64,000 nucleotides of DNA from Paralvinella palmiformis (Eukaryota > Annelida > Polychaeta > Terebellida > Alvinellidae), in NCBI GenBank assembly GCA_025642065.1, contig JAODUP010000568.1, forward strand, positions 161,501 to 225,500, given 5' to 3'. This document shows positions 46,338 to 64,000 of this stretch, in pieces; within the stretch, counting starts at the first letter, position 1; every line of letters begins with the position of its first letter. A program made the position numbers and the translations under genes. The notes under the pieces were generated by a model, which saw only the letters and a program-made list of their open reading frames with translations, searched no databases and was not told where the DNA came from.

Positions 46338-46582
46338 ATGCATATCAAATCAAATTCTTTAACCAACTTGAAAAAAAAGGAAAACATGTGTTTACACATT
46401 GTGTATGCACTTGGTTCAAGTCATTATCTTAAAGGTAACATGATGATGAGATACCATGTAAACAGACCAATCTCTTGGTTACAGATTTACTGGTGTTATC
46501 TGTTACAGTAGTCAATGTATGTGTCTATTACATCTCTGGGTATATTCTGTCTAACTTTAAACAGTTCACTGATCTGGACTAA
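46338..46582 (+). pseudogene. Transposase C-terminal exon, copy A, deleted
   Basis: Aligns with the 89-codon frame of copy C but has lost about 30 bases around the FQSFKFYDDE region, which breaks the frame. It still ends with ISGYILSNFKQFTDLD in the correct frame. It shares the 24-base in-frame deletion with copy C. Confidence 0.6.
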
Positions 46583-47465
46583 ATGTTATATTTTTGTAGT
46601 AGTGGTTATTTAGAGCTGGAAGCAATTTGGATTATTCTATCCATTTGATAACAAATGACTGATTGTAACTGTAGATGAACCTGTGGCACAAGAGATTCGA
46701 TGCCGCTTATTGCCTGAAATTACTAATTTCTCTATATCTAACATGTTAACGCAAACATAAACATTGTTAATATTCAATGTATATTCTTTGTTCCCAGCTG
46801 GGCAGGACTATATTCCATGGTCTATATTATTGAGGTGTAGACTTTAAATGAGCTTATGATTTTTTTTTAGTTAATATAGTATAAACGGACATTATGAATA
46901 TATGCCATATGGTGGGAGGTTTGTACTGAATTGTGTTATGGTTGCGTTATAATAGCTGTATATATCATTATATGTATATATCCAAATAAATAAAAATTTA
47001 TGGACTATGATAAACTGACATGATGAAAGTATGTTTGTATGAAATTACCTCATATATACCTAATTGTTTTAATTAAAAAAACTTCCACACACAAAGCTGT
47101 GAAATAACCTAAACCACAATCAATTATTTTCTGATCAGCTGTCAAGTGATGGCAAATTGTAGGCTAGGAATTAAGTGACTGGGCTGTGAAATCACTTAAT
47201 TCTTTATTTACAGTTTCAGAGCTTCGTTTTTTTTCGTTATCATGTGTGCACAATTAAAGTGTTAATTAATAAAATAGTGTGTGCTCATGTAACATATACT
47301 ATAGTACTAGTATTGGCAATTCATTTCAACCATGCGCACACATGTACTCGATCACATGTGGACAATCAGAGAGCCAGAAATACCTCCGGTCGCTTGAAGC
47401 GCCACTGGTTAAAAATTCAACATGGCGAGGCAAGAGTAACGCCTGTCTATATTTAAGCTCTCTGC

Positions 47466-48894
47466 TTTTACTACATGTCTGTGGGGAAATAATTTATGGC
47501 ATTCCAAATTATAAAATTATTACTTCACGGGTTCTTTCTATTATAATAATTAGGTCACACTTAATTCCAGAACGCGTGATTAATTGTGGAGGTTCATGTC
47601 AACGATAAATATATTGTAATCAAATAATTAATTAATTAATGCATATTTAAGTAATTGAATGATTAATTGCCATATTTATTATAATCTCTCATTGGTTATA
47701 TCAATGGCATAAATTTTTTTAATTTTCTTCTGTCAAATATCAATAAGGATACAACAGGTTCAGGCTGTGCCAAACAAGCGACAGCCTGGGGATACTCCCT
47801 GTACTACAAACAAACCCTGCAAAAACTATGATCTATATATCTACTGAGTAATAGATACGGGTGAACAGCTTCTCAAATTTAGTGAAGTGTAAATTTATAT
47901 GTGATAAGGTGGTACTGCTAGATCTATTCGGTATCCTCAGTATTAATCGGTATTTAGTTGAGCCAAAACCCAAAGCGTGGGGACGAAATGATTTTGAGCC
48001 AAAAGTGAGGAAGCACCGTGTTATCGTTTTTACGACGATCAAGTATTGTCTTTTCTTTTGTTCTCGCTGTAGTACTAAATGTAAGTCTTTTCTTGTTAGA
48101 AATTATTGCCGTAATATATTCTGATAACAGCGCACGTTATAAAACTTATATGTGAAGAGAAAAGGCCGGTATTATGAATCTGGTATTATCGCTCAAAATA
48201 ATTTATCCGTTCACTTCAACTGATATTTGTTTGTAGCTCTAGATCTATCATCACCATCATTCCAAATATAAACCACATAAGACATCCTTATTTGAGTCCT
48301 CATCTGTATTTGAGTCTGTCCCTTTCTACTCGAGTTGTGTATTAAAGTTTTCAACATGCGTGTGTTTTGTAGACCCAGTAGGGTTGCCGGTGGGGGTTAT
48401 CGATTGTTCAGGTCTTATGACTTATCACTTATGACTTATCAATTAGATCTACATGATGATGATCTCAACTCATTAATCAATCATAATCGCCGTTTACAGA
48501 TGCAATGTAATCGTAATCGGTTACATTGTAATCGTAATCAGCGATTACTTTTATGATTACACAAGGTGTAATATTTAGATCTACCATGGCATGTTAGAGT
48601 CTAGTCTCTAGACTTTATTCCTCCGGTTTTTTCATTGGGGGTTAAAAATAAACGTTCCCCTTAAATTGCAATTTATAAATGATATTTTATTTATTTTTTA
48701 CAAAAAATTAAAGACTAAACGGGATTTTAAATAAAAAAAAGGGGTTGGAAAAAAGTGTTATATGTTTTTCATCCGACCAACAGCTGCTGCCAGCGGGAAA
48801 AATCCATCAAATAAATTATTCTGAATTATTTTTATATGATTTGTAAATTTGAAGAGAGGGAGGGTTTTGGGGAGGTAACCCTAAAAACCCTTTA
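47466..48894. other. Unassigned stretch
   Basis: Contains an 87-codon plus ORF at 47861-48124 (NRYLVEPKPKAWGRNDFEPK, later C-rich) that I do not recognise, and TAATCGTAATCG-type words near 48484-48560. From about 48570 the sequence is dense in short homopolymers. Confidence 0.35.
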
Positions 48895-51560
48895 ATAATA
48901 ATAAATAAAAAAGTATAATAATAATAATAATAATGTATATTTAAAAAAGCCCCCTTACTAGCAGGACCTTCAAAGGCCTTAAAATAATATGTTTTTTAAA
49001 AAACCCAATTGTCTGTAAAACCCTTTAATGATTTAAAGATAATAATTATTTATCTGTAAAATTAAATAGGTGTTTTTTTAGAAAGACAAATTTCAAAAGT
49101 TTTTAATAAAAACTTTTCCCCAAAATTGGGGGCTCAACACAAAAGCACAATCACCATATGACGGCCCGAGACACGGCACCTCAATATTCTGACGGGAAAC
49201 CCCCCAAGTTTTGGGATACTTTCTAAGGGAAAACCCAGCACACAGGTATTCTGGTGCCATATAAAATAGATTTATAATTTATTAACAGAATTTAAAAATG
49301 GATACGCTGTCTAACAGGTACCAATTAGTTTTTGAAAAAAGGGGTAATTGACCCCTTTTTCTATATTTGTTACAATGCGAGCACTATTCTGAATTCGCAA
49401 ATTAATGTTATAATCAGATATGCCATATAACAGGGAGTTACAAAGTCTATCAAGTGTCAAAGGCATGAACTACATTTAAAAAGTGATTCTTGTGTAAAAA
49501 TTTTTTTTAAACAGTGGATGTTCTTAAGATGGTAGTAGGCACTCCATACTGATGTAAACTTGTTAAAAATTTGGTCAAAAAAAACCCCTAGATTTTTATG
49601 ACCCATTAGGGGTAATCAAATACCCATTTAATGCTGGTGTCTTTGGGGTTTAACACAATGGGGTGATCCCAAATAAAAAATTTTTGTTTTATTAAAAAAT
49701 TTTGATCCCATGCGGATATCGGAAAACTGTTCTAAATTCTTCGGGGAGGGAAAAATTTAACTCATTGTCAGGATCCAGTGATATATACAGCTGTGTGTCA
49801 TCCTAAAGTGATAAACCCTTTGTCCAAGCCCCGGGGGTATACATTGTGAAAACCAGGGCCCAAGAACTAAACCCCTTTGGGGCACCAGATAAAAAAACTG
49901 AATGTCAGAAAAAAACCATGAACAGACACTCTGGGAGCTTTTCCAGATGGATCTAAACCATTCAGTATCCCGACAAAAAAACTTTTAACCTAAAAAAAAG
50001 TACATTATGGTCAACTGTATAAAATAAGCAGACAGGCCCAAAAAGACAAGTATTAGGGCTTCCCTTGATCAATTGACATCATAATATCATTTTCCTAAAC
50101 CCAAGGCTGTTTTGTTGGCCCTTTTAAGGGCAGACTTGTGATTCATTAAGGTTTTTTTGATTAAATATTTTTTTAGATGGAAACAACTCCTTTTTTAAAA
50201 TTTAGAAAAAAATGAAAGATTTGAAACAGGTCTGTAATTGTTTAAAATATTAATAAATTGTTTTTTTTATTAATGGTTTTAAAAGGGCATTTTAGGATCT
50301 TGAAAAACCCCAGAGATAATGATTTATTAACTATATTTGTAATTGGGCTTATCAAACATCCGACAATCTTTCAAAAACCATGTAGGCATAGGGTCAACTG
50401 CACAAAAGCATTAGATGATTTTTTTCAGCAACTGTCTGATATAGTCTCTTAAAAGGCTCAAATGTATCCACATGGATTGCAGGACTCTTCTACCAATTTC
50501 CCCCGGATAAGGTGCTGGACTGGAACCCACTATGTATTTTTAATTTTTTTTGACGAAGAAGTTATTAAAACAATGGGCCATATCTTTATCTGAGTTGATA
50601 TTATTTGGGAGGACGTTTGCTTTTATGTAATACTTTATTCCCACTGAAAACAGTCCTTTGATTTCCCTTGGATGCTTTGACTTTTTTTTAAGTATTGGAT
50701 TTACGAGGGGGGATTTTTAACAAAAAAAGCCTTAACATTTCAAAATGAACACACAAACTGGTCCTGATCCACAGACGCTCACAATACCTTCTGTGTTCTT
50801 TGCAGCCTGTATGTTCTTATTATACCATGGAAGCATTGGTCTGCTTGGCATTTCCTTTGTCCTTAAAGGTGCATGTTGATCTACAATGTCTCTCAATGTA
50901 TTATCATAGAGATCCACCCGATGATCCACATCATCCGGTGGATCCCAATACCAGAGAAGAGACTGCAGATCAGCAAAAAAACCCCCTTTCAATTTACTTG
51001 TATCTTCATATGAAATATCTTTAGCTGAAACAGATTGTTTCTGTAAAGATACATTAAAGTAACAAAAAAATGATCAGCAGCATGGAAGACACAGAAAACC
51101 TTTTTCAAATTGTCATCATCACAGGGGGTGACAGATCTAAGATGTGACCATGTCTGTGTGTTCTTTCTTGGACATGCTGCCTGAGATTGGCAGATCTAAG
51201 AATGTCAGCCAGTTGTTTGGTATCTGCATTCCTCTGGCAATCCCAATGTATATTGAAATCACCTAAGATCAACAGATGACCACTGTTGGTAGCAAGAGAG
51301 TCAACAAATTCCGAAAATTCCTTGAAGAAATCTGCTGCTTTCCCTCAGTAGCAGGAGCCATTCAACGGTGCTGTACAAATAAGATGTAATCTAATAATAT
51401 TTTCTGTTCTTTATTACACCCAAACTCTGAAAACTACGATAAATCTGACTCTTCCCCAAAATAGTTCCATGCAGTGCAGTTCTGTCATTGTCTTAGCCAC
51501 ACACTGTATCACAAGGCTCGCTTGTATTTCGGGGAGTATCCCCAAACTGTCGCTTGTTCA
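48895..51560 (-). mobile_element. CR1/L2-like LINE, near full ORF2, heavily broken
   Basis: Minus strand, 5' to 3'. Endonuclease (about 51560-51100) with GHLLILGDFNIHWDC and HGHILDL. Connector (50992-50732) with VDLYDNTLRDIVDQHAPLRT and PWYNKNIQAAKNTE. RT pieces: DPMPTWFLKDC (about 50390), WFRS..VSVHG (about 49930), GP.LFTMYT and DDTQLYISLDPDNEL (about 49850-49780). An ORF2 tail lies near 49000-49150. The YADD site reads -DDTQLY. The RT part has many frame breaks coinciding with inflated homopolymers, whereas the endonuclease part has few. Confidence 0.8.
50732..50992 (-). pseudogene. LINE ORF2 endonuclease-RT connector fragment
   Basis: An 86-codon frame within the LINE. DQHAPLRTKEMPSRP then LPWYN is the conserved 'D.HAPl.tk......PWyn' connector of CR1-like LINE ORF2. 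Confidence 0.8.
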
Positions 51561-52269
51561 GCATAGACTCTATGGTACTCATCATGCATCTCTATGGTGC
51601 TCATCATGCATCAGTTGCTCTAGACCGCATGGCTTGAAAGTCTTTGCTGCATCAATGAATTGGAATGGTGCCTTTTTTTCAGGAGGGCCCAGAAATGTGC
51701 GGGAGTGGTGTATTTTACCTATGCTGGAGATCCTCTCTTTCGTACAATGTTTCCTAATACAGAGATAGCGAAAACATGGCAGCAGTCCAGGGTCAGAAAA
51801 ATTGGATGCCCATGTTGATTTTATCTTCAGGCTACTGAGTAGTCTAAAACAGTAGCCTGACCAGGCCACTGCCATTTTGAGGCAAGATATGCGGTAGTCT
51901 CTAGTTAATTTTCCGTATAATGAATTTCCGGTGTTTTGGCTAAACAGCATGGTTCCTTATTGTAGGCTGGATTTTGGACCGATTTTCAGCAGAAAATGGG
52001 TCGTAATAAAAGACAAATATTTATCATCCGACAGTTTCCTGATCTGAAATAATGCCAAAATATACTGCTGTGACCAGATGTCATATAAATATTTACTGAA
52101 TATAAGAATCATGGTTGAAGGATGAGAGAGATTTTGGTGAACTGGTGATCTTGGCTGGTAAATGTCCATTTTGCATTATGATGGTCACATGACTCAAATA
52201 CCATTGGCCAGCTGTCTTTGTTTACAATAAATTACATGGTTTTATGATGTTGGCAGCTATGTAATACCC
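51561..52269. other. Stretch 5' of the LINE, unassigned
   Basis: A 122-codon minus ORF (51582-51950) and a 99-codon plus ORF (51469-51768) overlap here. Neither is recognised; part may be the 5' end of the LINE. GGTGCTCATCATGCATC-like sequence is duplicated near 51571 and 51597. Confidence 0.35.
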
Positions 52270-52460
52270 TAAATAACATGTCTGTAAAAAACCTAAAGGA
52301 GATTTAAAATATAACTATTATTTATCTGTGAAAGCAACCTTGAACAGGTGTATTTTTAGAACAGATTGGAAATTGTCAAAAGACAACGGATTTGTAATAT
52401 CTGCTGGCGACCTACTTAACAAAGTGGGGACTGTAACACTAAACATGAATATACTTTGCT
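52270..52460 (-). mobile_element. LINE 3' end fragment
   Basis: Matches 48985-49155 in order and orientation (ATGTCTGTAAAAAACC, ATTATTTATCTGTGAAAG, GGTGTATTTTTAGAA). On the minus strand it encodes words like KNTPVQGCF, compatible with the 'LKthLF..aF' end of ORF2. Confidence 0.6.
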
Positions 52461-53937
52461 AATAAATATCTTGTGTAAATTACTTCTTGCAAAGAGTGCA
52501 GTAAATGTATCTGGAACATACCAGTTGAAGTGCAAGAAGAAAAATATCCAGCTAATTGCATAGTCATTTGTCTTAATTGGTGAAGTGTCCACCAGTTATC
52601 CTTTAGAATAGACCATGTAATATTAATAATGACATATTTATTATTTTTATAGTATACCTTTTTCAGTATGTCCTGTGAAAGTGTTTTGAACAAAATTAAT
52701 GTACTGAGAGGCCACTATCCCATCTTATGGTTGTTCCCATCCTTCAATGTTACAAGAAATAACCTTGTGTTTATATATATAATAGCATTTACTCTTAATA
52801 GTCTTATGGCTTGATCATGTAACACAATTAATCTAAAATAAAGCCCCTATTTCTTGCATTATTTTTGTCCATTTATGCTATTTTGAGCTGAAATGGATAT
52901 TATGGCTTGACCCAAATAGTGATCTTATGGGTCATAAGATACCATGTTTTATTGTTACAGATTCTGTAATTTCTCAAGTCTGTTTTGATCAAGTGTGTTT
53001 GCATTTTCATTCATTCTTAGTAGAATTTGCCAAAAAATATATATGTGTCTGTTTTAATATTTCTACATGTTCACCAAAATACTGGTGTCATGTTGTCCTA
53101 TCTGTCTGATTTCAATACACTACTCTGATGGTAATCATTCATTTTAATTGAATTATCATTGTTTAAATAGATATATTCAGTGACAACAAAGTATTTGCAT
53201 ATAATACTGAAAGAAGTCATGAACTTGTCACAGTACCTGAAGCATCTCAATATTATTAGCTTATTGCATGAGTTCAACAGCACTGAATCATTTAGTGAAT
53301 GTAACGTAAGAGCTTTGATTACTGAATTATCTTGCTTTGTACAGTTGCAATGAAATTCTAAATGCATACCATGTCTTAAAACACTTGTTCTCATTTCAGT
53401 CTTAGTCATATTTTTGATCCTCTGTCAATAAAAGGCTCACACATTTATATAAAAAAAATAAATTGGACACTGTGTCATTCCCATTGTTGGTAACTTTGCA
53501 TCGTGTCCTGTTACCTAAAGAAGGTAAAACATTTTTCTAGATAGCATTTATTACAAACATGTGTCACTGTTATCATAGTTAAGAGATCTCCATTGATTAT
53601 CATAACGTGATGAATTGATGCAGTTTCATAATTGTGACAGTTGATGACTTTAGTGAAGTAAATACGGTCAGAACAGATTTTAATCAGTTTCCAGTTGACA
53701 TAATTACACGTTATCCTATTCATATTGTATGACTCCTTATTTGTGCCAGTTAACTGATATGACCTCTGCCCCCTGTTAGTAGGTTTTCTTTTAACAAATG
53801 TGTTATTTATTCAATCTACACAACAAACCGGGTCACTTTTTCTACATTTAATTTCTCATGGTGCATGCATTATTATCTAGATTCCATATTAACTTTAGCA
53901 ATTCGATTTTGTATCTTCTGAAATCGTTGATTGGACT
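52461..53937. other. AT-rich non-coding stretch
   Basis: Several 70-100 codon minus ORFs without recognised motifs. No feature supported. Confidence 0.4.
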
Positions 53938-54145
53938 TTGAGTAGGTACTCCGAGTACCTTCTTGGAATACCTACTCCAAGTAGCTTATATTCCATGTAG
54001 GATTGTCATGGAAGAAATATTTGTGAATTAAAAAATTTAATGGTAAATTAATTTTTGTAGCAAATACCAATTCAAAATTTATCAATTCCAATTCCACTTT
54101 TTTAAATAAGCAATTTTGGAATTACTCATCAATTCCGGAATTCTA
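53938..54145. repeat. Dispersed repeat E, copy 2
   Basis: Same repeat as 27380-27722: GAGTAGGTACTCCGAGTACC, TTCTTGGAATACCTACTCC, GGATTGTCATGGAAGAAATA and the AATTCCAATTCC end. Confidence 0.7.
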
Positions 54146-54429
54146 GAAATATCAATATGGTTTTAAATTCGTAAAGTTTTATAAATAATCTCAATGGTTT
54201 ACCAAGGCTTCTATTAGCAGTAGGCATCAAATTCTGCCTGAACTATGTTTGGTTGTTCATTTTATTTTGAGATTGTTAGACCTATATCACCTGCTACATG
54301 CGCATCAGTGGCCATAAAACAGCAACATTTTACATTTCACGATAGTTGGTTTTAAATGGAGCTATATCCTTTCTGCAATAAGTGCATATATAAGCTTGTC
54401 TCAGTGCAATAGGACTGACAAAGTATGAT
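54146..54429. other. Non-coding; possible SINE A tail relic
   Basis: CATGCGCATCAGTGGCCATAAAACAGCAAC near 54297 resembles the end of SINE A but is too short to be sure. Confidence 0.3.
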
Positions 54430-54439
54430 AGATATGACA

Positions 54440-54645
54440 TATTGGTGATATTTCCCTTCCCATAATACAGTTTGGGATTTGAGGAAGCTGCAATGGCAAT
54501 CCTCCAGTAATTAAGATTATTTCCTTAAATATCTATGATATCAGGTATAGTTCATTAATACTATTCAGGAATTTTGGGTTACTATTATGAGCATTACACA
54601 TTTAAGTCATTTTATCTGAGGATGCAATGTTTCTTTAAATGGAAT
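54440..54645. mobile_element. TIR element D, copy 2 (right part)
   Basis: Matches 40075-40256: GAGGAAGCTGCAATGGC, TAATTAAGATTATTTCCTTA, GGGTTACTATTATGAGCATT and a terminal GATGCAATGTTTCTTTAAAT corresponding to GGTGAACTGTTCCTTTAAT. It lies just upstream of the first EFTUD2 coding exon. Its left terminus was not found. Confidence 0.6.
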
Positions 54646-54839
54646 TACTTTTGAAATTATTTTATATTTGTCAGTGTAAAAAGGATCTGGATTTTTTAGT
54701 TAAATACTTTTTAAGGTATATGATTCGGTGTCTGGTAGTTTAAATGGTACAGTAAGGACAAGGTTGAGCTTAACATATAAACAATGTAAGTGATTGATAT
54801 GACTGTATAAATGACATGGAACACAGCATTCATTTCCCG

Positions 54840-54856
54840 TATCAAATACTTTTCAG
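54840..54856 (+). promoter_or_regulatory. Splice acceptor before the EFTUD2 start codon
   Basis: TATCAAATACTTTTCAG ends 13 bases before the EFTUD2 ATG, implying an untranslated first exon upstream. That exon and the promoter could not be placed. Confidence 0.6.
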
Positions 54857-54866
54857 ATAACCTTGA

Positions 54867-62789
<7,923 letters not shown>

Positions 62790-62819
62790 GTGAGTGTTCC
62801 ATGTGATATTTTACATGAT

Positions 62820-62975
62820 AGCTTGTAGATAGTCATACATACTGTAGGCATGATATAGATTTCTGTGCACGTGGTGAGCATTAGATAGATTGTTATATCT
62901 ATGGAAAATCTAGATTGTCTTAGATTGTTATATCTATGGAAAATCTAGATTTTTGTATACGCAGTAAGCATTATC
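62820..62975. repeat. Degenerate direct repeats with AGATTGTTATATCTATGG
   Basis: TAGATTGTTATATCTATGGA followed by AAATCTAGATT occurs twice about 40 bases apart (about 62889 and 62928). Weaker TAGATTGTTA words recur to about 63600. Confidence 0.7.
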
Positions 62976-63162
62976 TAGATTGCTGGTTGTATATTTTTTG
63001 GGCATTATATAATTTGTTATAGGAATGGAAAGCTTGCTATAAACATGGTGCATGTTGTATATGCACTTAGCAGAATTTTGCTTGACTGTTCTACTTATGG
63101 TGGATGGTACGTAGATTGTAATTTGCCTGATGAATATTAAGAAGATTAATATGGATGTGATA

Positions 63163-63460
63163 CAGGGTTCACGTAGGTCCTTGAAAACCTGGAAAGTCAT
63201 TAAATTTGCAAATTTGGATTCCAGGCCTGCAAAGACCTGGAATTTATGTAGAGGTCCTTGAAAGTCCTGGAATTTGGACATATAGATCTATATTTCTAAT
63301 CATAAGCGTACAGGAATTTAGTCGTTACACTTCTTCTGAAATATGGGTGTATCTTTGTGCATTAAAAGTTTGTGAATTCATTGAAAAGGTCCTTGAATTT
63401 GACATTGAAAGGTCCTGGAAAGTCCTGGAATTTGAGATGTCAAAATGTGTATGAACCCTG
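63163..63460. mobile_element. TIR MITE with CAGGGTTCA termini
   Basis: Begins CAGGGTTCACGTAGGTCC and ends GTGTATGAACCCTG, giving a 9-base perfect terminal inverted repeat (CAGGGTTCA). The 298-base interior has many copies in both orientations of TCCTTGAA and TCCTGGAATTTG. CAGGG termini and size suggest an hAT-type MITE. The target duplication is unclear (flanks TGTGATA and TGATAAG overlap in part). The long ORFs read through it on both strands are by-products of these repeats. Confidence 0.7.
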
Positions 63461-64000
63461 TGATAAGTCTTCCATAAATTGTTAGAGACATAATCGGTGT
63501 CATGTAGATTTTCAGGTAGATTATTACTTTTTTGTAGATTAATGGGCATATTGCTCTTATGCTGTATATTGTTAGACACTTAGTCACCTTTAATGTAGAT
63601 TGTTATAAACATGATACGTATATTCTAGTTTTGCAAATATTATAGGTTTTGTGTTTATTGTTATACCAGTAGCAGTAGGTGTTGTTTAAGTTTATAAACA
63701 CATTTTGGACTTCAGTTTTGTTTTGGATGTTAAGCAGAACAACATACACACAGCATATAAGTTGTGTAGTGTTCGATAAGTTAATTCTTGTACACAATTA
63801 TGTCATTCTTGCATAAGTTTAAATACACGTGGTAAATGTACACTTGCTTTGGTGAGTTATAAATAAAACTGTGGCTACAGTGTGTAAAAATGTTTAAGCA
63901 GTTTTAAGTTGAATATTTCTCACCATGTTGATGCTAGATCAATAATATTTACTGTCCTCTATGATTAAAACAAGTTGGTGAACTTTTGCATTGTCCAATT
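63461..64000. other. EFTUD2 intron 11 continuing past the window
   Basis: Begins with the intron that opens at 62790 (GTGAGT). No further exon recognised before the window ends. Confidence 0.6.

Larger units (their letters stand above)
45209..47465 (+). mobile_element. THAP/P-element-like transposon, copy A
   Basis: The most complete copy. The left terminal repeat (about 45209-45305) contains ACAAGACGTGTTAC and ends with AGCGACCGGAGGTA. The right repeat (47377-47460) contains its inverse, TACCTCCGGTCGCTTG, and GCGTTACTCTTGCC-like sequence in inverse. Inside: a THAP first exon (45324-45420), AT-rich introns, an IPTIF-type segment (about 45960-46085), a damaged C-terminal exon (46338-46582), and a region whose empty SINE site is noted under copy B. 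It lies between the GH172-like gene and EFTUD2. Not capable of encoding transposase. Confidence 0.78.

Noticed and set aside
62934..63579. ORFs of 82-115 codons on both strands
   Set aside because: They are by-products of the inverted TCCTTGAA/TCCTGGAA words in the MITE at 63163-63460.

Overview
The window is from an AT-rich animal nuclear genome: short exons with GT-AG introns, tRNA-derived SINEs, several LINE types, cut-and-paste transposon remnants and many microsatellites. The LINE and SINE types and the EFTUD2 protein fit a lophotrochozoan, probably a gastropod or other mollusc, but no mitochondrial or rRNA marker is present to fix this.

Two host genes are well supported, both on the plus strand. 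At 41390-44511 a 780-codon uninterrupted coding exon encodes a type II membrane protein with a DUF2961/GH172-like glycoside hydrolase domain. At 54857-62789 lie the first eleven coding exons of EFTUD2 (U5 snRNP 116 kDa GTPase, Snu114), with G1, G3 and G4 motifs; the gene runs off the right edge.

The rest is mostly transposon-derived. Main items: a non-LTR retrotransposon with ORF1, endonuclease and RT (18282-22100, minus); a second, CR1/L2-like LINE (48895-51560, minus) in a stretch whose sequence looks homopolymer-inflated; LINE 3' fragments at 5480, 33200, 38830, 52270 and 60700; and a retroelement PHD finger at 8245. A THAP/P-element-like DNA transposon is present in three copies (22400-23733 plus, 29906-32345 minus, 45209-47465 plus). 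There are also Tigger/pogo transposase remnants (23983-24560), a FLYWCH/MULE-like fragment (32585), a SWIM/YqaJ-like pseudogene (35226-36840), and several TIR/foldback MITEs (12765, 38686, 40921, 63163). At least twelve copies of one tRNA-derived SINE occur, several with target-site duplications, plus two other SINE families.

The most interesting system is the THAP/P-like family. It combines a THAP C-x4-C exon next to the left terminal repeat, an IPTIF motif, a 3' exon kept open in two copies, and a SINE insertion in one copy whose empty site is preserved in another. No operon, CRISPR array or canonical non-coding RNA gene was seen. All identifications come from reading the sequence; no database search was run.
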